A stretch of DNA of 64,000 nt from Termitomyces sp. T153 (Eukaryota > Basidiomycota > Agaricomycetes > Agaricales > Lyophyllaceae): contig JACKQL020000085.1 of NCBI GenBank assembly GCA_018296165.2, positions 1 through 64,000 of the forward strand, written 5' to 3'. The position numbers were made by a program, and so were the translations under genes. Below the pieces are notes generated by a model. That model was given only the letters and a program-made list of their open reading frames with translations, searched no databases and was not told where the DNA came from. Shown here in pieces: positions 20,757 to 31,596 of the stretch. The first letter of the stretch is position 1; every line of letters begins with the position of its first letter.

Positions 20757-22399
20757 TCAGTCCCCACTAGAGCAACTTATGAAGCCACCCATATGAATAC
20801 GTAGAGATGACATACCAGCTTGTTGCCGCCTGTATTCTCGTAGATCTTTCGTAGTATCGGGCCCAACGATTTTCCCCCATCCAGCCAGAGGAACGACTAT
20901 TGCAGTGGCATTATCTTCTCCACCAAGTTCTTGAGCGAATGCAAGAATGCTCTCGGCCGCAGCTTTCGGGTCCCGCGCTCCTCGAGCAAGGTCAACAACC
21001 TCTGCATCTGAAAGGATTGATGATACCCCATCGGACACAAGAACGATGTACGCCCAATCCTTCCCTAAATGAGCAATAAGAGAAGATTGATGTAATGAGA
21101 AAGAAGGTTGCCACCGTCTAAAAGCTTGGTTTGTACTTGAGGTTCAGGCGTGACACCATACTTTTTGAAGCGCAGATCTCCCAGACTGAAGTAGGACGTT
21201 TGATCAAATAGTTGAACTTGACCATAAGCAAGACAACAGACCATCGGGTATTTGCTAAGGCGCCCATCCATCTGCGGGAACATCAGAGGTCAATTCATTC
21301 CAACTCCAAAGTAAGTCAGCACACCTTGATTCACCGAACGAATCCGTGATAAGGGAGGCACCCATCATACGCCTTAATCGAATGGACTCCACATGTGCAT
21401 CGGCATGGTGGGTTTCAGTCATTGGAACAACTCGTCCAGCATTGACTGAACACAATAATACGCGTGTATCCCTGAGAATATAACAATAAGCTCAAGTGAT
21501 ACAACCCGTCAAAAATCCTTACCCGCAGTGAGCTACCGTCACCACCAATCTCTCAGAAGAAAAGAAAGGCGTAGCAGGCACATCGAGACAATGCAGAAGA
21601 ACAACTGATGCTGTTGCGCCGCATGATTGGGAAACTGTATCTGAAGACAAATTTCGGTCTACCTGTCGAGTCAAGTAATTGCAGAAGGTGTAAAGTTCCA
21701 CGACTGGAATGACGCGCCTCGAAGAATGCCTCCGTAGCACGAGCTTCTAGATCCAATGCTGGTGTATTTTCTGTGCTGGTTATCCAGGGTGAGAGAGCGC
21801 CCCCTTGGAATCTCCTGAAGTACCCGCCCAATTCCTGAGCCCAGGCAAAAAGCTCGGGTATGGCAGCTTTGTTGACCGACTCAAAGATCCCGTGCAATTC
21901 TTGGCGTAAATATTGCGATACCGCTGAGCCTCCGTGCCTGAGCTTCTGAGTACACCTTGAGGAGGAAAACAAGGGAGGAACTAACCCGTCATAGATGCCG
22001 ATAAAGGTAACTTGTCCCGAGAACGCATCTCCTACCTTACTGGGATCCCAATCAATGCCAAGAGCTTTTTTCACGCTGAGACGGAGTTCCTCTGGGTCCA
22101 GGGAGAGGGTTGCATAAGCATAAAAATCTTCTTGATGGCTGAACAAGTGTCGTGATTATGGGAGCATACAGTCAAGTGCGAGTCGCGTACCTCCTGTTAC
22201 CTCGAGAATTGGCAACGCCAATGACCTTGGGCGAATTCAATGGTAGTCGAATGATACCACCTGTTTATGGTGTCAAAATAGAAAGGATATCTATTGGACT
22301 GAGTGTACCTTGTGCAGCAAAACGTACATAGTCATGGTATCTTGCAGAGTTACGAATGACTGAAATGGACTTGCGAAGTTGCAGTAGTCGAAGAGCCAT
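20757..22399 (-). CDS. PP2C-family serine/threonine phosphatase (PTC6-like, probably mitochondrial)
   Basis: Start at ATG 22399 (MALRLLQLRKSISVIRNSAR), an Arg/Ser-rich mitochondrial-type leader. Many short introns. PPM-family metal-site motifs in order: FIGIYDG-HGG (first aspartate), SQSCGATASVVLL, VAHCGDTRVLL, ANTRCLGDLRFKKYGVTPEP, VLVSDGVSSILSD and GGEDNATAIVVPL. These bind the two catalytic Mn/Mg ions. The TETHHADA..ESIRLRRMMG spacing is of the PTC6 type, whose yeast member acts on mitochondrial proteins and in mitophagy. The C-terminus is unsure: the frame ends at 20757 unspliced, or a GT-AG intron after RRQQA could extend it into the prefoldin region. Upstream neighbour VPS20 is divergent. 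Confidence 0.85.
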
Positions 22400-22700
22400 T
22401 CACTTGGCAGCTACGGGCAGCATCCCACCAGCGACGTGGAAAGGGAAGGGCTTAACAGGTTCAATTCCGGTTGAATATGCAACCTGAAAATTATGTAGTT
22501 GACGCATCTGATCGCAACTTGCGGTTACGTTTCCGACGATTCCGTTATTCATTCCACGACTGATACTGAGTATCATAGCTAGCTTGTTCCTTGGCTTGCT
22601 ATCGTTGTATCTTGAATTCCTTCACTAAGTCACAGCATCGACAATATCGACAGACAACGCGCATGACACTCTGCTGTTGAACGTTGATCCTTCATGTAAC

Positions 22701-23586
22701 ATGGGCGGAAACCAGTCCCTACCCAAGATAACTGCGCAAGATCGCGCTATATTAGAGTGCGTCTCTGTTCTATTGGACGGATCTGTCCTGCCATATATCT
22801 ATTCTAGCCTTAAGTTGCAGCGCGATAAACTGCGACAATATCAGAAGAAGGTATTGCCCGTCTTATCTGGCTGTTGCATGGAGTTGACCCGATGAAGATA
22901 CAAGTTATACTCGATAAGGAGCATACTATTGCTAAAGCTCATCTCTCTGCTGGCCAGAAGGATCGGGCTGTCATAGCTCTACGTCGACGAAAGTATCAGC
23001 AGAGTTTACTCCTTAAGACGGATAATCAATTGGAAAATCTAGAACAACTGGTATGCGAGTATCCTTTCTCTCTCGAATGAACACAGACGCAACTGGGCAT
23101 AGGTTTCTACTATTGAGTTTTCTTTGGTAGAGGTGTCTGTCCTTCACGGACTCAAACAGGGGAATGAGGTTTTGAAGGAGATTCACAAGGAGCTGAATGT
23201 CGAGTCAGTTGAGAAATTGTTAGAAGAGACGCACGAAGCCAGGGAATATCAGAGAGTGAGTACATTGGCCATTGTTATTTTACGTAGGAATTAATTTTGT
23301 TATAAACAGGAAATTTCAGAAATGCTCTCAAACACTCTGACTCTGGACGAGGAGGAAGCTGTCCAGACTGAGCTATTGGAGCTACAACTCCAAGCACCAT
23401 ATGTATGTTTACAATGCTTTTATATCTCTCTCCCAAACTAATTTTCGATTTTAGCTTAACGAGCAAAAGGGTGTCATCGAATTGCCTTCAGCGCCAACAT
23501 CAGAACCAATCAGCAAGATGCCGATCACTGAACACACATTCGCCGAACGTGATACCACAAGAGCCAAGGTACCTGCGGCGGCATGA
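22701..23586 (+). CDS. VPS20: ESCRT-III subunit Vps20 / CHMP6
   Basis: ATG 22701 gives MGGNQSLPKITAQDRAIL; Gly2 followed by a small/Ser context fits N-myristoylation, as in CHMP6. Six exons: the second continues LKLQRDKLRQYQKK, followed by ILDKEHTIAKAHLSAGQKDR, then STIEFSLVEVSVLHGLKQGN, EETHEAREYQR and a final exon with IELPSAPTSEPI, a MIM2-type motif that binds the Vps4 MIT domain. Vps20 nucleates Snf7 polymers on endosomes after recruitment by ESCRT-II (Vps25). The length (about 210 aa) is normal and the Snf7 core is complete. It converges on PPIL2, 75 bp away. Confidence 0.93.
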
Positions 23587-23661
23587 GCTAGTCCTTTTGA
23601 ATGGATATTCATACGTAGTACACAACCTATATGTGCCTCTTCCATTCTGATAATGAAATTA

Positions 23662-25707
23662 CTACCACCCGGAAAAGTCCCCAAAACCCGTTTTGCGTTT
23701 CTTTCTTGGTTCGTCGGCTGCTCCGTTTTGAGTTGTCGTAACCTGTGGCCGCTTGAGACTTAAGTATTTCCCAACACCCCCACTTTCAGCCGCACTAGAA
23801 CTGTCTGACCCTACTTTGACACCAAACCAGTTAATTTCGTCGCCTTCCTTTTTTTCAAGGGAGTTGCTCTTGCTTGCTTCTTCGGACTGAGCTTTCTTCG
23901 CCAATTTGTTAGCCAGGCGCTTTTTATAATCCTCAAATGGATCCTGGTAACTAATTTGACGATTGATGGTTAGTGAGAATGGATACTGCGCAGTGCACTT
24001 ATAATTCAGGACTCACATCACAACTTCAGTTATGCGCACACTTTTGGCTGGGCGTTCAGTTCCTTCTTTAAGTGAAAGCTTTTCCAAAAGGTCTAAAACG
24101 CCTTCTCCACCTACGAGTTTGCCAAACACCGTATGCTTCTTGTCAAGATGAGGCGTAGCCCTAAAAGTGAGATAAAATTGGGATCTAGAACGACTCATAA
24201 GATACAAGGCAAGCGATAGCAAAAATCAGTATTCACCCATTGGTAGCAGGACCTTTATTTGCCATAGCAAGAACCCCACGACTGTCATGTTTTGCAGCTC
24301 CCTTCAAGTCATGTTCGTCTCTGAAGGGCATTCCCCAGTAGGACTCCCCGCCTGCACCAGTTCCTGTCGGGTCTCCTGTTTGTATCTGTATATATCATAT
24401 TTAAGTATGATAGATAACACTCTTGAAACAATTCCTACCATAAAACCGGGCACTAGTCGATGGAACAAGCAATTATCATATTTTCCCGCCTTGGCGAGCA
24501 TAAGAAAGTTATAACACGTTTTTGGTGCCTAGCTAGAATAAGGGGAGAAGAATCAATGGGCGAAAAAGGCTCACTTTTTCGCAAAACAATTCCAAATTCA
24601 GACTCCCTCCACCAAGGCTGGTCACCAAACGAACATACGCGCGACGCTTGCCCACATCCTTCTCCTTTCCTTTACCCTTGACGGGATTGGAAATATCCTC
24701 AAACATCAGTTCTTCCTGTTAAAGGCTGAATAAATAAATGGCGTAGGAGAGCACGATTAAGACAACGAACTTCGTCCCAAAGAAGCTTGGAGCTCGCTGT
24801 CGACGGGTCCACAGATGTTGAGGTAAGAGAAGCACCGGGGAGTCCACTGGAATAGGGAGATATATTCCCTGAGCTGAGTTGTGAGTCATGGAAATAATGC
24901 TTTCTGATTTAACATACAAGGTACAGCGGGCTTTGCTTTCGTCGCAATCACACCTCCTGGAAGAGCAACTGTAGGTTCAGCACTTTTGGAAGTACCTTGC
25001 TTTGACGGAACGGCCGCCGCCAATACTACTGGCACGGAAACGGACGCTTGCGGTAGAGCATGTGGGTTTTGTAATGTTATCACATCTTGCCTGTCTCAAT
25101 TTCAGTTTTCATCCTAATATATGGGAGAATCGTGACTAACTTCTTGAAGGATACGTCGTTGACCAAATCCCTCCCTCCTTCAATGCTCTCTGCGAGGTAT
25201 ACATTTCCCGTAGTAGCAATTGCTACGATGTGAGAATGCTCGCTGAAAGGCTTGAATGAGATGGGGTCATGGATCTCTCCAGAAGCTTCTTTACGCGAAT
25301 AGTGGAGAGTAATGAGTTCCGCGGGCGTGAGGGGTTCTTTCGTTATAGGATGGGTATTGTTATGCTGCCTAGAAAGAGCCGGGTTTAAGTTGAACAAATG
25401 GATGAAAATAGGTCTCTCACTTCAACCACGGAATGATGTTGACGAGATCGAAAACGGTGCCAGTTCCATCACTATTTCGCGCGCACACAGGATGGGTGAA
25501 TGGTTGAAAGGAAAGTGCACATGAATCAAATGGAGTTCTGTTGCCGGGATGTAGTGCTTGCGCTTTGCTGATGGTGATTCAGTGAGAAGGATTGGAAATT
25601 GGGGATTTGACGTACGCCCTGTACCCAGAGGAGGCTGAATGAGAACCAAACTGGCCTGTGTGCTCTGCGTGGGTGATGTACAACTTGTTAGAGTTTCCGT
25701 GACCCAT
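23662..25707 (-). CDS. PPIL2: U-box cyclophilin PPIL2 (Cyp60-type peptidyl-prolyl isomerase / E3 ligase)
   Basis: Start at ATG 25707 ([17 protein letters not shown]). The degenerate U-box follows across introns: [30 protein letters not shown], then [20 protein letters not shown] and [14 protein letters not shown] linker rich in Ala/Lys/Pro leads to the cyclophilin domain ([51 protein letters not shown]). The tail [13 protein letters not shown] is the usual basic, Gly/Phe C-terminus. PPIL2 is a nuclear, spliceosome-associated protein with ubiquitin-ligase activity in its U-box. Only 45 bp separate its start from that of the divergent PPR gene, suggesting a shared promoter. Confidence 0.93.
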
Positions 25708-25752
25708 GGTTCAAACTGGAGTCGTTGTCAGTGGCAGTGCAACACATCTTGA

Positions 25753-27939
25753 ATGTTTTCAACTGCTACTCGACATAAGTCGAGCGTTCTCTTGGACGTC
25801 CTCAGCCCCTCTCTAATGAACAGAGTCGCCCGCAAGTCCTTCTCACTCAATACCATTAGACTCAAGCCCGCACCTCCATTTCACGTCACAGAGCCCGGCG
25901 ATTCTCACAAGAAAACATACGTCGTCCCATCATCTCTCCGCGGCCTTGAAGCCGTCCAAATCGATCTGGCCAAAAAAGGCCAGGCTCAACTGCTTTCCGG
26001 ACGCGATAAAAACGATCCGAGCCAAGTTCTAGAAGCACTGAGCCTGCTTCACGGGCGGAAGCTCCTTCATGTTCTACCACCACCCCAGGTCGAAGATGGT
26101 TTACGGTTTCTTCTGGGAGAGTTGTCTACTGGCAAATTAAGCTTCGCCGATGAAGAATTATACGCGCGTATTGCTGCTTTACATGCTGCCAGCTCTATAA
26201 CTTCTTCCACGGATGCCTTATGTGCATTCTTGCTCCTGCGTCTCAAGCAAATGAATTTTACAGCTGTCATCGAGCTTTATGACGAATATTTGAAAGGTCT
26301 AAGGGGAAGAGAAATTTGGAATGTTGATGATGTCGAAGATGATGTTATCTCACAAGGTGCTGGCTTGGTTTCCGACGAACATGACAGGGGCATGCAGGTC
26401 ACGCAGGGACGCTTGACCTTACTCCTCATTGTCATTGCGGCACACGCAAGTCAAGACGCTTTCAAATCCGCATTGCAGACGTATCTAGAAACGGGAATAC
26501 GACTTTATCCTCCCAGTGTTGACTCATTTCTCGCTGCCAACTTTGCGCACAATCCAGCCTTTGCAGCTAAGTTCAAGTCCTTCATCGCTCGACTAGATCT
26601 AGCTCGGATGATCTCCCGGCCCACCTCACTCTCAAAGCATATTATGAATTTGGCGACTAGACATTCAACAGAGCTGCTCGAGAGTTTGTACAAGTCTATT
26701 GCTGATGGGCTCTTCGGACCAGACGCCTACATTGCTCCCGAATCGACTAAAAAAACGTCGAGTAAAATTGTTGCGTTAACCGAAGTCGGTTGGGTGACAT
26801 TGCTCTCCGCTTTCCTCAGATGTCGGCGTCGCGACCTGGCATCCAAGCTATGGGAAGACCAATTAACGCTCGGCATTACACCTGGAGTCTCATTGTGGAC
26901 GACTCTCATCGACTCATACGGTGCCACAAACGAAGCTGACGCTGCTGTTGCCTCTTGGAACATGATGAAAGCCCAGGGCATCCAGCCTGACGCACTCGCC
27001 TACCGAGCGTTGATCGCTACGTTATTTAAAGGCCGAAGACGTTCTGAGGCGTTGCGATTCTTCCAATCTTTCCAAAAATTACCTTTTCAGGGAGCTTCTG
27101 AGGGCCACTTTCTCTCAGTGTACAACACTGTAATTGATGGCCTTCTATCTTTCAACGACGAAACGGCAGTACAGGCCCTTCTTGAGAAGATGGAGAAACA
27201 CGGGCCCAAACCTGATCTCATATCTTACAATACTCTTTTAGCCTACTATGGGCGGCGAGGGAATTTCAAGAGCCTTGCTAGCGTCGTTGGCCGCATGGTA
27301 GAACTCAAAATCGCTGGAGACGTTTACAGTTTTTCTACCATTCTTTCTGCATTGCTTCGCGCCGGACGGGATGATGCACCAGACCTTCTGATCAACATTA
27401 TGAGAAAGCAAGGAATTCAGCCCAACGTTGCGACGTACTCGGCAATAATCGACCATCAATTGCAGGCCCCGACTATAAAGAATTTCGAGACTGTTATGAG
27501 ACTGTTGTATAGGATGGAGGAGGATGCTGCAGCGCAACCAAATGTGAAGACTTACACCTCCATTCTGGCGGGTCTCGATCGGATGGAGGGAATAGACTCA
27601 AGACGGAAGAACGAGTGGCGGAAGGAAATTACATGGCGCATGAAGAAACGTCGTATTGATTTGAACGAGGTGACTTATCATGTTTTAATCAGCTCCTCCT
27701 TGAAGCATCCACCGTCGGAGGGATTAGAGCAAGCCCTCTCATATTACCGGCAAATGCAACGACGAAAGCTGACAAATGATACTACTTGGTATGTTTTACT
27801 CCTGGGGCTTCTGCGAAGGAACAATTGGGCATTGGCGGAAGAAATTATCACGGATATGTTTGCATCAGGTCATCGACCTTCAGTTGCAGTGGAGCATTTG
27901 ATAGCCAAAATTCGGCAGCCGAATAAAGATGGTACATAA
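25753..27939 (+). CDS. Mitochondrial pentatricopeptide-repeat (PPR) protein
   Basis: Uninterrupted 728-codon frame, striking in an intron-rich region. The N-terminus (MFSTATRHKSSVLLDVLSP, many Arg/Ser, no acidic residues for about 40 aa) is a mitochondrial leader. From about residue 365 come at least five PPR units, for example TPGVSLWTTLIDSYGATNEA, QPDALAYRALIATLFKGRRR, KPDLISYNTLLAYYGRRGNF, GDVYSFSTILSALLRAGRDD and QPNVATYSAIIDHQLQ. PPR proteins bind organellar RNA, one base per repeat, for stability, processing or translation. The N-terminal 350 aa are helical and unassigned. Which transcript it serves cannot be told from the sequence. Confidence 0.92.
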   Translation: MFSTATRHKSSVLLDVLSPSLMNRVARKSFSLNTIRLKPAPPFHVTEPGDSHKKTYVVPSSLRGLEAVQIDLAKKGQAQLLSGRDKNDPSQVLEALSLLHGRKLLHVLPPPQVEDGLRFLLGELSTGKLSFADEELYARIAALHAASSITSSTDALCAFLLLRLKQMNFTAVIELYDEYLKGLRGREIWNVDDVEDDVISQGAGLVSDEHDRGMQVTQGRLTLLLIVIAAHASQDAFKSALQTYLETGIRLYPPSVDSFLAANFAHNPAFAAKFKSFIARLDLARMISRPTSLSKHIMNLATRHSTELLESLYKSIADGLFGPDAYIAPESTKKTSSKIVALTEVGWVTLLSAFLRCRRRDLASKLWEDQLTLGITPGVSLWTTLIDSYGATNEADAAVASWNMMKAQGIQPDALAYRALIATLFKGRRRSEALRFFQSFQKLPFQGASEGHFLSVYNTVIDGLLSFNDETAVQALLEKMEKHGPKPDLISYNTLLAYYGRRGNFKSLASVVGRMVELKIAGDVYSFSTILSALLRAGRDDAPDLLINIMRKQGIQPNVATYSAIIDHQLQAPTIKNFETVMRLLYRMEEDAAAQPNVKTYTSILAGLDRMEGIDSRRKNEWRKEITWRMKKRRIDLNEVTYHVLISSSLKHPPSEGLEQALSYYRQMQRRKLTNDTTWYVLLLGLLRRNNWALAEEIITDMFASGHRPSVAVEHLIAKIRQPNKDGT

Positions 27940-28075
27940 GTCAATTGATATTCAAATACATGCTTTGGCAGCGTCGAGATTGAATTGCTTCTGGTGTGAA
28001 CAGCCATCTTATTGGTCAGAAAGAATCTTGCTACGTGACCTATCTACCCACCAGTGCCTGGCTCGTCTATGTCCT

Positions 28076-28354
28076 TCAGCTCCAAAAGAAGGCTTTCCCC
28101 AAGCCGACGCGAAGATAGCGTGTATAGGCTGTAATTCTTGTTGTCAGATGTCCGTTTCCTAATAAAACAAGATACTGACCCCACTGGCTCCAACGACGAC
28201 CCAGGTATTTGCCAAAAAAGGGCAAAATTACGACAGACACGAGCAAATGCAATTGTTGTACAGTCTCTTCCCACTCTTGCTGTGCGAGTCTATATTCTTC
28301 GTCTGAGTCATAAGTAGAGAGGTCGTCGATTGAGGCTTCGGACCGTGGTGGCAT
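28076..28354 (-). CDS. Small single-pass membrane protein, MIM2-like
   Basis: ATG 28354 gives MPPRSEASIDDLSTYDSDEE, an acidic N-terminus, then QQEWEETVQQLHLLVSVVIL, a hydrophobic segment, and PFFGKYLGRRWSQW. A 51-nt GT-AG intron (gtcagt..tacag) is in frame; removing it gives WAYTRYLRVGLGKAFFWS, so about 75 aa. An acidic cytosolic part followed by one helix with GK..GRR fits the fungal Mim2 subunit, which with Mim1 inserts alpha-helical proteins into the mitochondrial outer membrane. I assign it from overall pattern only; another small tail-anchored protein is possible. Confidence 0.5.
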   Translation of the reverse strand: MPPRSEASIDDLSTYDSDEEYRLAQQEWEETVQQLHLLVSVVILPFFGKYLGRRWSQWGQYLVLLGNGHLTTRITAYTRYLRVGLGKAFFWS

Positions 28355-29072
28355 GGGTTGTGGAGTTGGGAACCGGCACGCGCATCAGGTTTTTCACGCT
28401 CCGCGGACCGCGACGGCTCGCAGGCTTAGCATAGATCACTGCTGTTCATGTTAAATGAGCATCCAGGACAGATAGAATGTAGACTGATTAGTGTGCATTC
28501 TGTATCATCAGCTTGGGAATTATTGCTAGTGCTGGCTGTCAACGGGACATGATATCCTGGAAATTGATAGACACATTCTCCTTGTCCATTCCACACAAAA
28601 AAAAACATGATACTGGCTCCCACCTCCTGCTTGTAGCTTCATATATTCACCAGAAAGCTATTCTTCATCTCCTTCACGGCTTTCAAGTTAGTTGCACAGT
28701 GTGTAGATACAGAGGAGGTGAGCCGATATGTATTCGGCAGATGAGGTAGAATGATGAACTTCATGCAACAAATGAGACAGACACTTGGGAAGGATTCTTC
28801 ATTTGGTTACCAAAGTTTTTGACCAGCTAGGATTAAATCCAAGGATGAAGTGACATCCTTTTCCAGCGATTTCCAGGCAGATAACTGGCAGATAACTTCT
28901 ATCCACCTATGTAAGGTGATCGATAAACCAACCCCATGTACTTAGGCAAAATTTATGGGACGGAATCTCGGCTGATAGAAATTGTAAGGGATATCTTGAC
29001 CATGACCTGGACACAAAGATAGTAGAAGAAGTATAACACGTACAATACAGGAGATATAAAAAAACTTTCATG
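28355..29072. other. Intergenic, nothing recognised
   Basis: 718 bp between the divergently placed ends of the MIM2-like and KIN17 genes (both minus strand). Short open frames (for example 28426-28623 minus and 28513-28749 plus) carry no recognisable motif and I do not call them. It presumably holds the promoter of the MIM2-like gene and the 3' end of KIN17. Confidence 0.5.
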
Positions 29073-30163
29073 TTACGTAGTCTCGCGTTCCATTCGTCTC
29101 CGCTTCCTCCCCTGGTCCTCGATGATTAGTCTCTCTGCAGCAGACATTGGCGCTAAGCGTTTCTTGTCATTTATCTTCTCCGTGACAGTATCGCTCAAGG
29201 ATGTCACAGCCGTCTTGAAAACGTTCGGTTTTTTCAGTGGATTCAATTTTAAAGGATTTGCTGCAACTTTTAGAGGATTCTTGAGACTCAATAATGACGA
29301 GCCATTACTTTCGGAAGAAGCTACAGGAGTAGCAGATTTTGATGCGGAAAACGAAAGAACCACCTTCCCGGTGCTTTCTTCTCGTTTAAGGCCTTCCTCA
29401 CGAGTAGCTGTGTCATTTGTCTCTGGCGATGCCTCAACTTCCGCCGCGGCCCGTTCAATCTGCTCCGCAATGAGCAACCTTTCGCGCTGCTCGTCCGACA
29501 TCGTCGCCCGATCCTTCTTCATAGAAGCCTCCTGTTAAGTGAAAGAATGAGATTTGAAAGCATATAAACAACTGGCTGCCGCACCTGCTTTGCCAAAGCC
29601 TTCGGGCTATTATCGATCCACGCAATGAACCACCCCTTCTCAGTCTCGTCTACCCGGGCAATGCCAGAGCGCCCCAAGTGCTTGACAAACTCAGTGAGCG
29701 TTACCCAGCGCGTGGCGTTCATGTGAAGGTGGCTCTTGTCTGAAATGTACTCCTGATATACTCGATTTGCTTGTACACGCTTCGTCCCGAACCTGGATAT
29801 GTGAAGACAAAGTTCAAGAATAGATCCAAATAGTGTATAAAATCGGAGAACGCGCCTTCGAGAAAGAAGAGAGACAAATTCCGACTGAAATGTCATCGAA
29901 AAATCCGAGATGTGTCTCCCTGCGTTCTCCCCAACTACAAGCATCTGGCGCAGATGAGATTCGGACGTCATATGGCATTTGAATCCATTCTCGTCTCGGC
30001 ATTGCTTTTCGCAAACTTGACAGTACCACCTCAGACGTTGTAAGCCCTTCGATTTCATCTTGTTCGCAAGATATTTTGGGGTTCCAACTGGGTGTGGTAG
30101 GACATCAATACAATATGAAGAGCAAACAATAGGGTCAGATATCTCACCTTCAGCTCGAGGCAT
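29073..30163 (-). CDS. KIN17: KIN17 DNA/RNA-binding protein homologue
   Basis: Start at ATG 30163 with an intron after five codons (MPRAE / VGTPKYLANKMKSKGL). Then the C2H2-type zinc finger: LRWYCQVCEKQCRDENGFKC, with His in CHMTSESH. The winged-helix domain follows after a second intron: FGTKRVQANRVYQEYISDKS, HMNATRWVTLTEFVKHLGRS, VDETEKGWFIAWID. A third intron precedes EASMKKDRATMSDEQRERLL. The C-terminus is Lys/Ser-rich and ends RKRRRMERETT; the KOW/SH3-like tail of long animal KIN17 is not obvious, as in other fungal forms. KIN17 is nuclear, linked to pre-mRNA splicing, replication and the damage response. Confidence 0.93.
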
Positions 30164-30275
30164 TTTAGAGTAGCTGACTATTGAAATGTTTAGAAGGTCG
30201 TCTCAACGTTGGTATTTGGGCAATGACACAATTATGAGGCTGTGTAGTTCCGCGCCCCCCTTGCATGTTATCTGC

Positions 30276-30355
30276 ACAGCCACATGTTATCTGTTAGTTA
30301 TCTGTACAGCCACATGTTATCTGTTAGTTATCTGTACAGCCACATGTTATCTGTA
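30276..30355 (+). repeat. Tandem 30-bp repeats upstream of KIN17
   Basis: Three units beginning acagccacatgttatctg at 30276, 30306 and 30336, period 30 bp. They lie about 110-190 bp upstream of the KIN17 start codon, inside its likely promoter. Function unknown. Confidence 0.85.
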
Positions 30356-30479
30356 TATCTGCCAGACAAAAAATGGACCAAAGGCAGATAACTCGGCTGA
30401 CATCCACCGTTCTCTGCTACACTGCACGTGAGCTTGCTTTTCCAATCTCACACTCCATTTCTTACATCTATGTAACTTG

Positions 30480-31027
30480 AATCTTAGTTCGGCCCAGGAA
30501 CCAAAGAATGTAACAACCCCTTTAGATTAGTTTCTCAAATGATTGGCATCATAACACAATTAATATGTTTCTCCTAGGTGTTTTTGAGCATGGATATGGT
30601 GTGAAAGACAAGTTCAGCAATGAAGACACATTTTCTAATGAACAAAATTGAATTTAACAAGCTTTACAGCTCCATCATGAATACCTAATAAGTATTCAGT
30701 TTGACACCTGCTCTAAATGCAAGCAGGTAAGTTTCAGTGGAGGACAAACCATTTTAATTTGATTTCAGAGAGCATTAAGAAACAGATCATTGGTACTTAA
30801 TCTGCCAACAGGAGGTATGTATGTCATAGCCGACCAAAAAAAGGCAAACTTATTGCCACTGTCTGTGAATGAATGAATGAATGTATCATTTTATTCTGTT
30901 CAAATGCTATTTTTACTCAGGTATCCTTTGAGCTCTAGTGTCCTAGCACCTGAAGTATGTGAGGGGGGACAGCAATCATGGACACATCCTTGGATACTCT
31001 AACCCAACACCTTTTCAAGCCTGCTGG
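30480..31027. other. CpG-poor repeat DNA, unassigned
   Basis: Start of the second transposon nest: AT-rich, CpG-poor and without long frames. No LTR or domain recognised. Confidence 0.4.
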
Positions 31028-31596
31028 GATAAGACCCTATTCTTGCTGAGCACCAATTTCCTTGTTTTCCTATTTTTTTAGTGACTTCCAAGTTTCCTGG
31101 TTTTGGTGCAATGTGACAGTCACATGACTTGGTCATGTGGGGCCTAGAACTCTGAGCCCATCAGATGACTTTCCCTTTATGATGACTAGCAACCCCTAGT
31201 GACCTCCTAGTAAAGTCACCAATCATATTTCTTTTCTTGGTATTATTGACATGGTTTTCTTGTTTCTTGATTTAGTTTTACTTACTTACTACACAACACC
31301 CTAGTGACTGACATACTGACTGTCATTCCAGGTGTCAACTTTAGCTATATTTTGAGATACTTACTTTCACATGCCATTATTCCTGACTCACCTAGGTCAC
31401 TAGTGGCCAGTTCACCATTGTTCCATTGTTGCCTCCTTTTGTTTTCATTACTTTTACTTACTATAAATACTGTCATGTTTTCTATACTACTATTGAAGAA
31501 TTGTACCTTATTCTTAGCCCCAGACTTCAGATGTAAGTCCAGTGACTTTCAAGCCTCTTCTTTTGCCCTAGCACTCAGACTGCAGCCAGCATGACT
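31028..31596 (+). repeat. F2 LTR fragment
   Basis: Starts ataagaccctattcttgctg and runs parallel to 33853 on and 42994 on: gcaatgtgacagtcacatgac, the ctggctgtca..ttccaggt stretch, then ttactataaatactgtcatg (TATA-like) and ttcttagccccagacttcag. It leaves the common sequence near 31596, so it is truncated. Confidence 0.65.

Noticed and set aside
28426..28749. Short frames between the MIM2-like gene and KIN17
   Set aside because: No conserved motif, no splice structure and short length; likely chance.
30276..30355. Possible CRISPR-like array
   Set aside because: The units are directly contiguous, without unique spacers, in a eukaryotic genome; a simple tandem repeat.
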